From the NCBI RefSeq assembly GCF_000369505.1, contig NZ_KB850055.1:868001-932000 (forward strand): a stretch of 64,000 nt of DNA, read 5' to 3'. Positions within the stretch are counted from its first letter, which is position 1. Every line of letters begins with the position of its first letter. Source of the stretch: Acinetobacter sp. NIPH 298 (GTDB taxonomy: Bacteria; Pseudomonadota; Gammaproteobacteria; Pseudomonadales; Moraxellaceae). This document shows positions 44,810 through 54,968 of this stretch, one piece after another. The notes beneath the pieces were generated by a model. It was not told the DNA's origin. It did no database searches and was given only the letters and a program-made list of their open reading frames with translations. Both the position numbers and the translations under genes were made by a program.

Positions 44810-44916
44810 GTTGTCTTAATAAAAATAAATCAAGTAATTTCATTGTGTTGTAAATTATTTTTAGAGATGGAACGAAAAGCATCTTTTCAAGATAAAAGAT
44901 TTGTGTAGTATATAGA

Positions 44917-44926
44917 TGTATATACA
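44917..44926. promoter_or_regulatory. HutC operator before hutU
   Basis: TGTATATACA is a dyad with the same core as the site before hutC. It lies 70 bp before the hutU GTG, so HutC control of the hutUHIG genes appears intact despite the island. Confidence 0.75.
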
Positions 44927-44996
44927 AGTTAAGACATTGCTATACAGTAAAAGCAGTTTAACTTGCAGACCATATTCGATTGAAAGGAGTCTTATT

Positions 44997-46670
44997 GTGA
45001 CGACGACAACAAAATTTCGTGATGTAGAAATTCGCGCACCTCGTGGCACAAAGTTAAATGCCAAGAGCTGGTTGACCGAAGCACCATTACGTATGTTGAT
45101 GAATAATCTTGATCCTGATGTGGCAGAAAATCCGAAAGAGCTCGTTGTTTACGGTGGGATTGGTCGTGCTGCTCGCAATTGGGAATGCTATGACAAGATT
45201 GTTGAAACACTAAAAAACTTAGAGCTTGATGAGACCTTATTGGTTCAATCAGGCAAACCTGTTGGCGTATTCAAAACCCATAAAGATGCACCACGCGTGC
45301 TTATTGCAAACTCAAACCTTGTTCCACATTGGGCGAATTGGGAACACTTTAATGAGTTAGATGCAAAAGGCTTGGCAATGTACGGTCAAATGACTGCTGG
45401 TTCTTGGATCTATATCGGTAGTCAGGGCATTGTACAAGGCACATACGAGACTTTTGTTGAAGCAGGTCGCCAGCACTACAATGGTGATTTAAAAGGTCGT
45501 TGGGTACTCACTGCTGGTTTAGGTGGTATGGGCGGTGCGCAACCATTAGCGGCAACACTTGCTGGCGCTTGTTCTTTAAATATTGAATGCCAACAAGCCA
45601 GTATTGATTTCCGTTTACGTACACGCTATGTCGATGAGCAAGCAACAGACTTAGATGATGCGCTCGCGCGTATTGATAAATACACTAAAGAAGGTAAAGC
45701 GGTTTCGATTGCACTACATGGCAATGCTGCTGAGATTTTACCTGAGTTGGTTCGTCGTGGTGTACACCCAGATATGGTCACAGACCAAACCAGCGCACAT
45801 GACCCATTGAATGGTTATTTACCACTGGGTTGGACGTGGGAAGAATATCGTCAACGTGCCAAAACTGAACCTGATGTTGTGGTGAAAGCGGCAAAGCAAT
45901 CTATGGCGAAGCATGTTCAAGCGATGCTAGATTTCCAAAAAATGGGCGTTCCAACATTTGACTATGGCAATAACATTCGTCAAATGGCGCAAGAAGAAGG
46001 CATCGCAAATGCCTTTGATTTCCCAGGTTTTGTCCCAGCCTACATCCGTCCATTATTCTGCCGTGGCGTGGGTCCATTCCGTTGGGTCGCACTTTCTGGT
46101 GATCCAGAAGATATTTATAAAACAGATGCCAAAGTCAAAGAATTAATTCCAAATGATGAGCATTTACATCGCTGGTTAGACATGGCTCGTGAGCGTATTA
46201 GCTTCCAAGGCTTACCAGCACGTATCTGCTGGGTAGGTTTAGGTTTACGTGCAAAACTCGGTTTGGCATTTAATGAAATGGTACGTAGTGGTGAACTTTC
46301 AGCACCAATCGTGATTGGTCGTGACCACTTAGATTCTGGTTCAGTATCAAGTCCTAACCGTGAAACTGAAGCGATGCAAGATGGTTCAGATGCAGTTTCA
46401 GATTGGCCATTACTCAATGCATTACTGAATACCGCAGGTGGCGCAACGTGGGTGTCATTACATCACGGTGGTGGTGTTGGCATGGGCTTCTCGCAACACT
46501 CAGGTGTCGTGATCGTCTGTGATGGTACAGACGAAGCAGCAGCACGTATCGCTCGTGTATTGACCAATGACCCTGCAACAGGGGTGATGCGTCATGCAGA
46601 TGCTGGCTATGACATCGCGATTGATTGTGCTAAAGAGCAGGGTTTGAACCTGCCGATGATCACTCAATAA
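44997..46670 (+). CDS. hutU: urocanate hydratase
   Basis: The 557-residue enzyme converts urocanate to imidazolone propionate using tightly bound NAD. Family hallmarks include [18 protein letters not shown] near residue 45, the NAD-binding [17 protein letters not shown] near residue 178, and [17 protein letters not shown] around residue 350. The end segment [15 protein letters not shown] is also present. The GTG at 44997 is chosen because AAAGGAGT lies six bases before it and length then equals the family norm. hutH follows after 88 bp containing a large hairpin. Confidence 0.96.
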   Translation: MTTTTKFRDVEIRAPRGTKLNAKSWLTEAPLRMLMNNLDPDVAENPKELVVYGGIGRAARNWECYDKIVETLKNLELDETLLVQSGKPVGVFKTHKDAPRVLIANSNLVPHWANWEHFNELDAKGLAMYGQMTAGSWIYIGSQGIVQGTYETFVEAGRQHYNGDLKGRWVLTAGLGGMGGAQPLAATLAGACSLNIECQQASIDFRLRTRYVDEQATDLDDALARIDKYTKEGKAVSIALHGNAAEILPELVRRGVHPDMVTDQTSAHDPLNGYLPLGWTWEEYRQRAKTEPDVVVKAAKQSMAKHVQAMLDFQKMGVPTFDYGNNIRQMAQEEGIANAFDFPGFVPAYIRPLFCRGVGPFRWVALSGDPEDIYKTDAKVKELIPNDEHLHRWLDMARERISFQGLPARICWVGLGLRAKLGLAFNEMVRSGELSAPIVIGRDHLDSGSVSSPNRETEAMQDGSDAVSDWPLLNALLNTAGGATWVSLHHGGGVGMGFSQHSGVVIVCDGTDEAAARIARVLTNDPATGVMRHADAGYDIAIDCAKEQGLNLPMITQ

Positions 46671-46688
46671 AAAACACCACAACAACGA

Positions 46689-46726
46689 TTACGGCGTTTT
46701 TTGCAATTGTGTAAAAAGCGCCGTAA
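46689..46726 (+). other. large hairpin between hutU and hutH
   Basis: TTACGGCG (46689-46696) pairs with CGCCGTAA (46719-46726), continued inward by TTTTT/AAAAA past a bulged G. No T-run follows, so it may be a message-stabilising or processing element rather than a terminator. Confidence 0.65.
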
Positions 46727-46758
46727 GAAAATAATATAGTGCAAAACAGGACGCCAAA

Positions 46759-48297
46759 ATGGAACTCTTAATTCAACCCGGCAAACTTACGTTAGCAGAT
46801 CTGCGCCACGCATACTTAAATCCAATCAAAGTCAAACTTGATGACAGTGCCGCTGCTGCGATTAATGCCAGCGTTGCTTGCGTTGAGCAAATCGTCAATG
46901 AAGGGCGCACGGCTTACGGTATTAATACAGGTTTTGGTTTATTGGCTTCGACCAAGATCGCACCAGAAGATCTAGAAAATCTACAGCGTTCTTTAGTACT
47001 TTCGCACGCTGCGGGTGTGGGCGAGCCGCTTGATGATGCCATGGTTCGCCTAATCATGTTGTTAAAGGTCAATAGTTTGGCACGTGGTTTTTCGGGTATT
47101 CGCCGTAAAGTGATTGATGCGATTATGGCACTGATCAATGCTGAGGTTTATCCACATATTCCATTAAAGGGTTCAGTGGGTGCTTCGGGCGATTTGGCGC
47201 CACTTGCACATATGTCTTTAATTTTACTCGGTGAAAGTAAAGCACGTTATAAAGGTGAATGGTTACCTGCTGTTGACGCACTCAAAATCGCGGGCTTAGA
47301 ACCGATTTCTTTAGCTGCAAAAGAAGGTTTGGCACTGTTAAATGGTACACAAGTTTCAACCGCATACGCATTGCGTGGTTTATTTGAAGCAGAAGATTTA
47401 TTTGCTGCTGCAACGGTTTGTGGTGGTTTAAGTGTTGAGGCCATGCTTGGTTCGCGTGCGCCTTTCGATGCTCGTATCCATGAAGCTCGTGGTCAACGGG
47501 GTCAAATCGATGTAGCTGTTGCATATCGTGACTTATTGACAGATTCAAGTGAAATTGCACATTCGCATGAAGATTGTAGCAAGGTTCAAGATCCGTATTC
47601 GCTCCGTTGTCAGCCACAGGTCATGGGGGCTTGTTTGACTCAAATTCGCCAAGCAGCCGAAGTGTTGGCGATTGAATCAAATGCAGTTTCGGATAACCCA
47701 TTGGTTTTCGCTGCTGAAGGTGACGTGATTTCAGGTGGTAATTTCCATGCTGAACCTGTTGCAATGGCGGCTGACAATTTGGCATTGGCGATTGCGGAAA
47801 TTGGCGCACTGTCAGAGCGTCGTATTTCCATGATGATGGATCGTCACATGTCACAACTTCCACCATTCTTGGTGGCCAATGGTGGTGTCAACTCAGGCTT
47901 TATGATTGCTCAAGTGACTGCCGCTGCGTTGGCAAGTGATAACAAAGCATTGGCACATCCTGCCAGTGTCGATAGTTTGCCAACTTCAGCAAACCAAGAA
48001 GATCATGTTTCTATGGCACCGAATGCAGGTAAACGTTTGTGGTATATGGCAGACAACGTACGTGGCATTTTGGCTGTTGAATGGTTAGGTGCATGTCAAG
48101 GTCTTGATTTCCGTGAAGGCTTGAAAAGCTCTCCAAAACTTGAGCTCGCGCGTAAAATCTTGCGTGATCAAGTGCCTTATTACAGTGAAGATCGCTTCTT
48201 TGCACCTGATATCGAACAAGCAAGTGAATTGCTTGCGAGTGGATGTTTGAACGAGTTAATTATTCCAAATCTCTTACCGAGTTTAGTTAAAGGCTGA
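46759..48297 (+). CDS. hutH: histidine ammonia-lyase
   Basis: The 512-residue enzyme deaminates histidine to urocanate, the first step of the pathway. The self-forming MIO cofactor site is in [15 protein letters not shown] near residue 142. Other family segments are [13 protein letters not shown] near residue 53 and [14 protein letters not shown] near residue 415. GGACGCC is the only upstream ribosome-site-like sequence. In A. baumannii, HutH releases histidine-bound zinc together with ZigA, and zigA is also in this window. A tiny open frame and a terminator follow before hutI. Confidence 0.97.
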   Translation: MELLIQPGKLTLADLRHAYLNPIKVKLDDSAAAAINASVACVEQIVNEGRTAYGINTGFGLLASTKIAPEDLENLQRSLVLSHAAGVGEPLDDAMVRLIMLLKVNSLARGFSGIRRKVIDAIMALINAEVYPHIPLKGSVGASGDLAPLAHMSLILLGESKARYKGEWLPAVDALKIAGLEPISLAAKEGLALLNGTQVSTAYALRGLFEAEDLFAAATVCGGLSVEAMLGSRAPFDARIHEARGQRGQIDVAVAYRDLLTDSSEIAHSHEDCSKVQDPYSLRCQPQVMGACLTQIRQAAEVLAIESNAVSDNPLVFAAEGDVISGGNFHAEPVAMAADNLALAIAEIGALSERRISMMMDRHMSQLPPFLVANGGVNSGFMIAQVTAAALASDNKALAHPASVDSLPTSANQEDHVSMAPNAGKRLWYMADNVRGILAVEWLGACQGLDFREGLKSSPKLELARKILRDQVPYYSEDRFFAPDIEQASELLASGCLNELIIPNLLPSLVKG

Positions 48298-48299
48298 TA

Positions 48300-48362
48300 A
48301 TGAAGAAAATGGTCACATGGAGTAACCACAGTCTGCCGCAGAATATCGGAATGGAACGCTAA
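48300..48362 (+). CDS. 20-codon open frame between hutH and hutI
   Basis: The frame begins ATG 48300, three bases after the hutH stop, reads MKKMVTWSNHSLPQ and on to a TAA at 48360, ten bases before a strong terminator. It could be a leader peptide or, more likely, the stub of a gene lost from this place; histidine permease hutT commonly sits between hutH and hutI in related species. No homology can be claimed from 20 codons. Confidence 0.3.
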   Translation: MKKMVTWSNHSLPQNIGMER

Positions 48363-48371
48363 AAACAAAAT

Positions 48372-48400
48372 AGCCTAAGCATCTGATGCTTGGGCTTTTT
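48372..48400 (+). terminator. terminator or attenuator directly before hutI
   Basis: AGCCTAAGCAT (48372-48382) pairs fully with ATGCTTGGGCT (48386-48396), one G-T wobble, around CTG, followed by TTTT. The hutI ribosome site GAGG starts at 48401. It should end or reduce transcription from hutUH into hutI. Confidence 0.85.
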
Positions 48401-48412
48401 GAGGATGTATGC

Positions 48413-49618
48413 ATGAAAAAGCTTTGGAAAAACTGTCATATTGCCACCATGCAAGATGGACAATATTCCAGTATTGAAAATGCTGCCATGGTGACGCTTG
48501 GGCAGCACATTCATTGGATCGGTGCAGAAAAAGATGCGCCTGCTGATGATTATGTGGAGTCTATTGATCTCAAAGGCGCGTGGGTGACACCTGGTATGAT
48601 TGATTGTCATACCCATAGTGTTTTTGGGGGCAACCGTAGTGTCGAATTTGAACAACGTTTGCAAGGTGTCAGTTATGCAGAGATCGCTGCAAGTGGCGGT
48701 GGGATCGCAAGCACAGTGCGTGCAACACGTGAAGCAACTGAAGAACAGTTACTTGCATCAGCACTCAAACGTATTCGTTGTATGCAGAAAGAAGGTGTAA
48801 CCACCATTGAAATCAAGTCTGGTTATGGCTTGGATTATGAAAATGAACGGAAAATGCTGCGTGTGATTCGTCAGATCGCGCAAACTTTACCCATGACCGT
48901 GAAAAGCACCTGCTTAGCCGCACATGCTTTGCCACCTGAATATAAAGATCAAAGTGATGCGTATATTGAGCATATCTGTACGGACATGCTGCCAAAATTA
49001 CATCAAGAAGGTCTTGTCGACGCAGTGGATGCTTTTTGTGAGTATCTAGCATTTTCACCTGAGCAAGTCGAACGTGTGTTTAAAACGGCACAAGCTTTGA
49101 ATTTGCCGATTAAATTACATGCAGAGCAATTGTCATCATTGGGTGGATCAAGTTTAGCGGCACGTTACCATGCATTATCAGCAGATCATTTGGAATTTAT
49201 GACTGAAGATGATGTTAAGGCAATGGCAGAAGCGGGAACTGTCGCTGTGCTATTACCCGGTGCATTTTATTTCCTAAGAGAAACGCAGCTTCCACCACTC
49301 GAAAGTTTACATAAGCATGGTGTTCGGATTGCATTGTCTAGTGATTTAAATCCGGGTACCTCACCAGCATTGTCTTTGCGTTTGATGCTGAATATGGGCA
49401 GCACCTTATTTCGTTTAACGCCAGAACAAGCGCTGGCAGGTGTGACCATTCATGCTGCACACGCACTCGGTCTACAGGATACGCATGGAAGTTTAGAACA
49501 AGGCAAAGTTGCCGACTTTATTGCTTGGGATATTGAACATCCATCTGAAATTGTGTACTGGCTCGGTGGTGATTTACCGAAACGGATTGTTCAACATGGC
49601 AATGAAATTGTTTTTTAG
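48413..49618 (+). CDS. hutI: imidazolonepropionase
   Basis: The 401-residue amidohydrolase opens imidazolone propionate to formiminoglutamate. The metal site [18 protein letters not shown] (quoted in part) lies near residue 68, and the [17 protein letters not shown] and [11 protein letters not shown] segments carry further ligands. The ATG at 48413 is preferred to upstream ATGs because GAGG is placed properly and family homology begins here. A strong terminator hairpin ends just before its ribosome site, so expression must depend on read-through or a nearby promoter. hutG follows after 33 bp. Confidence 0.95.
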   Translation: MKKLWKNCHIATMQDGQYSSIENAAMVTLGQHIHWIGAEKDAPADDYVESIDLKGAWVTPGMIDCHTHSVFGGNRSVEFEQRLQGVSYAEIAASGGGIASTVRATREATEEQLLASALKRIRCMQKEGVTTIEIKSGYGLDYENERKMLRVIRQIAQTLPMTVKSTCLAAHALPPEYKDQSDAYIEHICTDMLPKLHQEGLVDAVDAFCEYLAFSPEQVERVFKTAQALNLPIKLHAEQLSSLGGSSLAARYHALSADHLEFMTEDDVKAMAEAGTVAVLLPGAFYFLRETQLPPLESLHKHGVRIALSSDLNPGTSPALSLRLMLNMGSTLFRLTPEQALAGVTIHAAHALGLQDTHGSLEQGKVADFIAWDIEHPSEIVYWLGGDLPKRIVQHGNEIVF

Positions 49619-49651
49619 TATCAAAATTAATTTTAAAGAGTGACATTGATT

Positions 49652-50572
49652 ATGAATCATTCATTTACGTGGCAAGGACGACAAGATGGTGAGGGTGAAG
49701 GGCATTTACGCATCCATCAAGTCGTCAATACCAGCCAACATGCCACTTTTGCCTTGATTGGCTTTAGTTCGGATGAGGGGGTGAAACGTAATAAAGGTCG
49801 CTTAGGTGCAGCAGATGCACCAGATATGATTCGTGCTCAATTGGCAAATTTACCTGTGCATCAGCCTGTTACGATCGCAGATGTTGGTACCGTTGTTTGT
49901 GATCATGGCAAGTTAGAAAAAGCACAGGCAGAGTTGGCTGAACAGGTGGAAAGAAGTTTAAAACAAGGCATGAAGCCGATTGTTTTAGGCGGTGGACATG
50001 AGGTTGCTTTTGGGAGCTTCTCTGGATTATTTCAGTATATTCAAAAGCATCAACCAGATAATAAAATTGGCATTATCAACTTTGATGCACATTTTGATTT
50101 GCGTGAAGCAGAGCGTGTTAGTTCAGGTACGCCATTTTTAAATGCAGCACAACTATCATCACAACATGATCAAGAATTTCATTATTTATGTATCGGCGTT
50201 GCGAAACATTCCAATACGAAAGTGCTGTTTGAAACAGCAGATCGCTTAAATTGCGAATATATATACGATCAACAATTACAACCCTCAAAAATTGATCATT
50301 TGATTGCGAAAATTAACGGTTTTATCGAAAAAGTTGACCACTTATACATTACAGTAGATCTGGATGTATTTAGTGCCAGCATTGCTCCAGGTGTGAGCGC
50401 ACCAGCAGTGAAAGGAATTGATTTATCAATCTTTGATCCGCTGTTCCAAGCCATTAAGGAAACAGGGAAAATCCGTGTTTTTGATGTGGCGGAATGTAAT
50501 CCACGGTTTGATTTGGATAATCGAACATCCAAATTAGCTGCATATATTATTTTTAATTACATATTCGATTGA
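49652..50572 (+). CDS. hutG: formimidoylglutamase
   Basis: The 306-residue enzyme belongs to the ureohydrolase (arginase) superfamily and yields glutamate and formamide from formiminoglutamate. The Mn-binding motifs are visible: GGGHEVAFG near residue 111, NFDAHFDLR near residue 147 and TVDLDVFSASIAPGVSAP near residue 232. The ATG at 49652 is chosen over a possible start at 49640 from family length. Its stop lies inside the 5' arm of a terminator hairpin, which separates the hut operon from gdhA. Confidence 0.95.
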   Translation: MNHSFTWQGRQDGEGEGHLRIHQVVNTSQHATFALIGFSSDEGVKRNKGRLGAADAPDMIRAQLANLPVHQPVTIADVGTVVCDHGKLEKAQAELAEQVERSLKQGMKPIVLGGGHEVAFGSFSGLFQYIQKHQPDNKIGIINFDAHFDLREAERVSSGTPFLNAAQLSSQHDQEFHYLCIGVAKHSNTKVLFETADRLNCEYIYDQQLQPSKIDHLIAKINGFIEKVDHLYITVDLDVFSASIAPGVSAPAVKGIDLSIFDPLFQAIKETGKIRVFDVAECNPRFDLDNRTSKLAAYIIFNYIFD

Positions 50573-50609
50573 TGGATCGGCTGCGCAAGTAGTCGCTTCA
50601 TCAATTTTT
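50568..50609 (+). terminator. terminator at the hutG stop
   Basis: ATTGATG (50568-50574) pairs with CATCAAT (50599-50605), with CGGCT/AGTCG inside and a T-run after. The 5' arm includes the hutG stop codon. Confidence 0.7.
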
Positions 50610-50628
50610 AATTTTATGAGGATAGACA

Positions 50629-51900
50629 ATGTCTAATTTATCTTATATCTCTCAAAATAACGGTCCATGGTCAACCTATCTCGAACAAATTGATCGTGTT
50701 GCTCCTTATCTAGAGCATTTAGCAGATTATATCGATACACTCAAACGCCCTAAACGCGCTTTGATTGTAGATGTGCCGATTGTGATGGATGATGGTACGA
50801 TCCAACATTTTGAAGGCTATCGTGTTCAACACAATTTATCACGTGGACCGGGTAAGGGCGGTATTCGCTATCATCCAGATGTAGATTTGAATGAAGTAAT
50901 GGCACTGTCTGCATGGATGACCATTAAAACTGCGGTATTAAATCTTCCATTCGGCGGAGCAAAAGGTGGTGTACGTGTAGATCCACGTAAACTTTCACCA
51001 CGTGAGTTAGAGCGTTTAACACGTCGTTATACCAGTGAAATCAGTCATATCATTGGGCCACAAAAAGATATTCCAGCACCTGATGTAGGTACCAATGCAA
51101 ACGTAATGGGTTGGATTATGGATACCTATTCATCTGGTCAAGGTCATACCGTAACAGGTGTTGTAACGGGTAAACCTGTACATTTAGGCGGTTCATTAGG
51201 TCGTGTCAAAGCGACTGGTCGTGGGGTGTTTATCACAGGTCAACAAGTTGCAGACAAGATCAAACTTCCTTTAGAAGGCGCAAAAATTGCGGTCCAAGGT
51301 TTTGGTAACGTGGGTAGCGAAGCGGCTTACTTGTTTGTTGAATCGGGATCGAAAATTGTGACGATTCAGGATCATACAGGCACTATTTACAATCCTGAAG
51401 GCATTAACTTAGAAGAACTAAAAGTTTATTTTGAGAAAAACCAAGGTGTAGGTGGCTTTGCTGGCGCGCAAGCAATTAGTGATGAAGAGTTCTGGTCTGT
51501 TGAGATGGATATTTTGATTCCAGCAGCATTGGAAGGACAAATTACTGTTGAACGTGCTGAAAAAATCACAGCGAAATTGGTTCTCGAAGGTGCAAACGGT
51601 CCAACCTATCCTGACGCAGATGACATGTTGATCAAACGTGGGGTCACGATTGTGCCAGATGTAATTTGTAACGCGGGCGGTGTAACCGTAAGTTATTTTG
51701 AATGGGTTCAAGATATGGCGAGTTATTTCTGGTCAGAAGATGAAATCAATCAAAGACTAGATAAGTTGATGATCCAAGCGATCAACGATGTATGGCATAC
51801 CGCAAGTGAAAAAGCATGTAGCCTCAGAACTGCTGCCTTTATTTTGGGTTGTGAACGCATCCTGAAAGCACGTATGGAACGCGGAATTTTCCCAGGTTAA
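50629..51900 (+). CDS. gdhA: glutamate dehydrogenase (Glu/Leu/Phe/Val family)
   Basis: The 423-residue enzyme interconverts glutamate and 2-oxoglutarate plus ammonia. It has the N-terminal [13 protein letters not shown] substrate segment, the catalytic Lys in [13 protein letters not shown] near residue 105 and the NAD-binding [14 protein letters not shown] near residue 222. Its place behind hutG suits disposal of glutamate from histidine. It has its own upstream terminator separation and ends at a strong terminator, so it may be expressed on its own. Cofactor preference cannot be fixed from sequence here. Confidence 0.92.
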   Translation: MSNLSYISQNNGPWSTYLEQIDRVAPYLEHLADYIDTLKRPKRALIVDVPIVMDDGTIQHFEGYRVQHNLSRGPGKGGIRYHPDVDLNEVMALSAWMTIKTAVLNLPFGGAKGGVRVDPRKLSPRELERLTRRYTSEISHIIGPQKDIPAPDVGTNANVMGWIMDTYSSGQGHTVTGVVTGKPVHLGGSLGRVKATGRGVFITGQQVADKIKLPLEGAKIAVQGFGNVGSEAAYLFVESGSKIVTIQDHTGTIYNPEGINLEELKVYFEKNQGVGGFAGAQAISDEEFWSVEMDILIPAALEGQITVERAEKITAKLVLEGANGPTYPDADDMLIKRGVTIVPDVICNAGGVTVSYFEWVQDMASYFWSEDEINQRLDKLMIQAINDVWHTASEKACSLRTAAFILGCERILKARMERGIFPG

Positions 51901-51920
51901 CTTTAACTGGGTGAATCAAG

Positions 51921-51956
51921 ACGATCTTAGAGCGAGTGCTTTAAGGTCGTTTTTTT
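51921..51956 (+). terminator. terminator of gdhA
   Basis: ACGATCTTAGAGC (51921-51933) pairs with GCTTTAAGGTCGT (51938-51950), 13 bp with two wobbles, followed by six T residues. Confidence 0.92.
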
Positions 51957-51969
51957 ATAGTGCAGTAAA

Positions 51970-53376
51970 TTACATTCCCTCCTGAATAACATCAATAAAT
52001 AGTTCAACGGCGTGTTGAATCTGCTCAGTCCAATCAAAAGAACAATTCATGCGAATGAATTGTTGATGAGAGGGCAAAACATTAAATAATGGACTAGGGG
52101 CAACACCGACTTGACGCCGAATCAATTGTTCATACACCTGCATACTACTGACCTTGTCAGGCAGTTGAATCCAAAGAAAAAAACCACTTGGATAGTTATA
52201 TACTTTGCAGCCTTGAGGTAAATGCTGTTTCAGATAATGAAAAAATTGCTTTTTATTTTTTTCTAAAGTGCGTCGAAGTGTTCTTAAGTGCTTTTCATAA
52301 TGATGATGTGAAAGAAACTCAACCAGTGCATTTTGAATCAATGCATTCGCTGAAATAGTACTCATCAGTTGCAAATGTTGGATATGCTCTGAGAATTTGC
52401 CTGCATAAACCCAGCCTACACGAAAACCTGAGCCCAAGGTTTTTGAAAAAGAAGAGCAGTGTAATACCAAATTTTGTTGATCAAAGTACTTCATCGGTAA
52501 CGGTTTTTGGTGACCATAAAATAGTTCTTCATAGACATCATCTTCAATCAAATGAATTTGATGCTCATGTAAAAGCTTTGCGATTTTATATTTAATCTCT
52601 TCGCTTACGGTAAATCCAATGGGGTTATGCGCATTTAGCATGAACCAACATACTTTAATCGGATAATCTCGAATCACTTGCTCAAATGCTTCAAGATCAA
52701 AACCATGCTGAGGGTGTTCGGGAATGGTAATGACTTTTAAACCCAAACGTTCAGCCGCTTGCCAAGCGCCATAAAAGATGGTTTGTTGCAATAAAATATA
52801 ATCGCCCGGTTGCGTAATCGCTTGCAGAGAAAGGTTAAGTGCATCTAAACCACCTGATGTAATGACAATATCATCTGCCTCAGTTGGAATGCCTTGCATA
52901 CAATAGCGTTGGGCAATCAGTTTTCTTAAGGCTAAGTTTCCCGGTGGTAGGTTTGAGGTTTGATCGTAACTATGCCGATTACGTGCCAGTTGTCCCATAA
53001 TTTGAATGAGCTTGGGCGGATAGAGCAATTGACTGTCTGGAAAGGCTGAACCTAAAGGGCTGACTTGTTTGGACTGAATAGATTTCAGGTATTTAAAAAC
53101 CAGTGAGTTAATTTCAATTTTAGGATTTAAAGAAACCACAGAATAGGTCTGGGGAATCTGTGGCGGGCTTTGTTCTGCAACAAAATAACCTGATTTTTCT
53201 TTTGAATAAATCAGTCCTTGTGCTTCAAGTTCTTGGTAAGCGTTCATCACTGTAATTAAACTAAAACCTGAGATTTGTACTTGCTCGCGTAACGAAGGTA
53301 ATTTGCTATGCGCTTGCCACGTACCATTCTCGATGAGAAGTTTAAGCTTATGCGCCAACTGTTCTGATTTATACAT
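51970..53376 (-). CDS. MocR/PdxR-type regulator (GntR-aminotransferase fusion)
   Basis: The 468-residue protein fuses an N-terminal GntR winged helix (KLPSLREQVQISGFSLITVMNAYQELEAQG region, residues about 22-51) to a fold-type I aminotransferase domain. The PLP lysine is in SSFSKTLGSGFRVGW near residue 312. Such proteins regulate amino-acid or vitamin B6 genes and usually do not catalyse. It is convergent with gdhA and divergent from the unknown gene at 53608; a 9-bp inverted repeat lies between them at 53436-53471. Confidence 0.9.
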   Translation of the reverse strand: MYKSEQLAHKLKLLIENGTWQAHSKLPSLREQVQISGFSLITVMNAYQELEAQGLIYSKEKSGYFVAEQSPPQIPQTYSVVSLNPKIEINSLVFKYLKSIQSKQVSPLGSAFPDSQLLYPPKLIQIMGQLARNRHSYDQTSNLPPGNLALRKLIAQRYCMQGIPTEADDIVITSGGLDALNLSLQAITQPGDYILLQQTIFYGAWQAAERLGLKVITIPEHPQHGFDLEAFEQVIRDYPIKVCWFMLNAHNPIGFTVSEEIKYKIAKLLHEHQIHLIEDDVYEELFYGHQKPLPMKYFDQQNLVLHCSSFSKTLGSGFRVGWVYAGKFSEHIQHLQLMSTISANALIQNALVEFLSHHHYEKHLRTLRRTLEKNKKQFFHYLKQHLPQGCKVYNYPSGFFLWIQLPDKVSSMQVYEQLIRRQVGVAPSPLFNVLPSHQQFIRMNCSFDWTEQIQHAVELFIDVIQEGM

Positions 53377-53435
53377 AAGGTCACGCGTCCAAATTTACTC
53401 TGTTTATGAGAATGCAGCATTAAGTGCTTTAATTT

Positions 53436-53471
53436 TATAACAGAATCTAGAGGAATGAATAATCTGTTATA
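53436..53471. promoter_or_regulatory. inverted repeat in the divergent MocR promoter region
   Basis: TATAACAGA (53436-53444) and TCTGTTATA (53463-53471) are perfect inverted arms 18 bp apart. They lie 60 bp upstream of the MocR-type gene and may be its operator. Confidence 0.5.
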
Positions 53472-53607
53472 TTTTTTTAGTCAAACTCTGTCGCTATTCA
53501 AGTATTAATATCTCATCCACAATAACAGTTTGAACGAAGCAACTTGCTTGGTATCCGTTGCAATGATTGCTAGCTCGTTCAAAAAAATGATTTGGACTTA
53601 AGGGCGT

Positions 53608-54432
53608 ATGACGATGTTTGTGACGAAGCAATTGAATGCGATGACTCGGATTTTTAAAGAGACAACACCTTCGCAATCGGTGCAAAAACAGCTCGCACTT
53701 GATTATGTAAATCTAGAAGCGACCTTGTTACGTGCAAAAGTGCTTAGAGATTTCTCTAAAGAGAAAATAGCGTATATCGCGCAAGCAGAAATTGCGCAAA
53801 ACGATAATAATCTGGCTTATTTATTTGCACCATTTATTATCGCGAATCTAAATCAAGCTGTGATCTATACCACGCCTGTTGCTTCATCGGTGTTGTCAGT
53901 TTTGAATCAATACTATCAGGCCGAAAGAAGTATCAATCTAAAGATTGAAGATGTAATTCAGAGCCTCAAACTCCATCTTGATCTGGTTGATGACATGACA
54001 AGCGAAGAAGATTTCCTCTATCGGAGCTTGGTCAAAGCACTCTGTCGAACAGATATATCCCATATTTTCTTGATTACGCATCTAGTTATAGATGATGAAC
54101 AACGCAACATATTGCAAGCGTATTTTGATATAAAAATTAATGTAATTCATGCAGATGTAGCAAAAAGTATAGTCAATGATGATCTGATTAATACCAGGAA
54201 ATTATTGTTTAAAAATAAAGATGAATGGCATAAAACGCTTTGTATGTTGTTTTCGGATTTAAATGCAAATCTTGTCTCGCAAATTGGTCAGTTCAGCAAG
54301 AGTCAAGCCAGCCATCTCATTGAAGATATGTTCTATGCAGAGCATATCTTTGAAAAATTATCGGTCTATGCCGAATACATGCAAACCCGTATTCAAAATG
54401 GTGCGAGTTATAGAGCACTGACCACGATTTAG
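53608..54432 (+). CDS. uncharacterised cytoplasmic protein
   Basis: The 274-residue protein has no signal peptide or membrane segment and appears mostly helical, with an alpha/beta stretch near residues 150-180 (HIFLITHLVIDDEQ). I do not recognise a family. AAGGG lies shortly before the ATG at 53608; an ATG at 53614 is equally possible. It is followed by a small membrane protein gene 41 bp downstream, likely on the same transcript, which ends at the terminator at 54683. Confidence 0.6.
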   Translation: MTMFVTKQLNAMTRIFKETTPSQSVQKQLALDYVNLEATLLRAKVLRDFSKEKIAYIAQAEIAQNDNNLAYLFAPFIIANLNQAVIYTTPVASSVLSVLNQYYQAERSINLKIEDVIQSLKLHLDLVDDMTSEEDFLYRSLVKALCRTDISHIFLITHLVIDDEQRNILQAYFDIKINVIHADVAKSIVNDDLINTRKLLFKNKDEWHKTLCMLFSDLNANLVSQIGQFSKSQASHLIEDMFYAEHIFEKLSVYAEYMQTRIQNGASYRALTTI

Positions 54433-54473
54433 TTTTTCAAAATTTGAAATTTATGATTTTAGGAGCAGATGAT

Positions 54474-54647
54474 ATGTCTCAGAAGCCACAAAAGTTCCCA
54501 TATATTACGGTTGGGATAAGTATTTTATTCGGTTGTTTATTTTTAGTTTTCTTCTTTCTTGCCGTGAGTCATCAGCCTGATTATATGCCTTCTCAGCAAA
54601 AGCAAAATGCGACCCAAGTCCAGCATTCGTCTCAGCAACAACATTAA
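54474..54647 (+). CDS. small single-span membrane protein (57 residues)
   Basis: From the ATG at 54474 the product has one hydrophobic helix (TVGISILFGCLFLVFFFLAV) and a hydrophilic Gln-rich tail. TAGGAG lies seven bases before this ATG, making it better than the ATG at 54444. No family is recognised. It sits between the unknown 274-residue protein and the FdhF-like gene, with a terminator after it, so it probably belongs with the former. Confidence 0.65.
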   Translation: MSQKPQKFPYITVGISILFGCLFLVFFFLAVSHQPDYMPSQQKQNATQVQHSSQQQH

Positions 54648-54682
54648 TTGCATGAACTTAACCCATAATTTAGTTTATCTCT

Positions 54683-54720
54683 CTGACTAGCGATTTGAGC
54701 ATTCGTTAGTCAGTTTTTTT
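54683..54720 (+). terminator. terminator before the FdhF-like gene
   Basis: CTGACTAGCGA (54683-54693) pairs with TCGTTAGTCAG (54703-54713), one wobble, followed by seven T residues. Confidence 0.92.
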
Positions 54721-54968
54721 ATCCAAAATAAAAAGAATGCGTCATTTAATGTTTGAATGTTCACACGAAAATTAAATTCAAATCATCGCTTTTTACAGAA
54801 ATCTTTATTTTAAGACTATGATTTAATTATTCAAATTTATAAATATTATCTTTAGGTAATCCTTGAAAACAAAAATTATCTAACCAATTGAGAATAGAAA
54901 ATATCCTCTTTCCGTGTTACACCTACTATCGAGTAGACATGAAAAATAGCTCAAATGAGGGCAATTCG

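Noticed and set aside
37941..44900. Transposon or prophage carrying the RHS genes
   Set aside because: No transposase, integrase, terminal repeat or phage structural gene is visible in the stretch.
46115..46417. Minus-strand frames inside hutU and hutH
   Set aside because: They are antisense to highly conserved enzymes and have no ribosome sites or family features.
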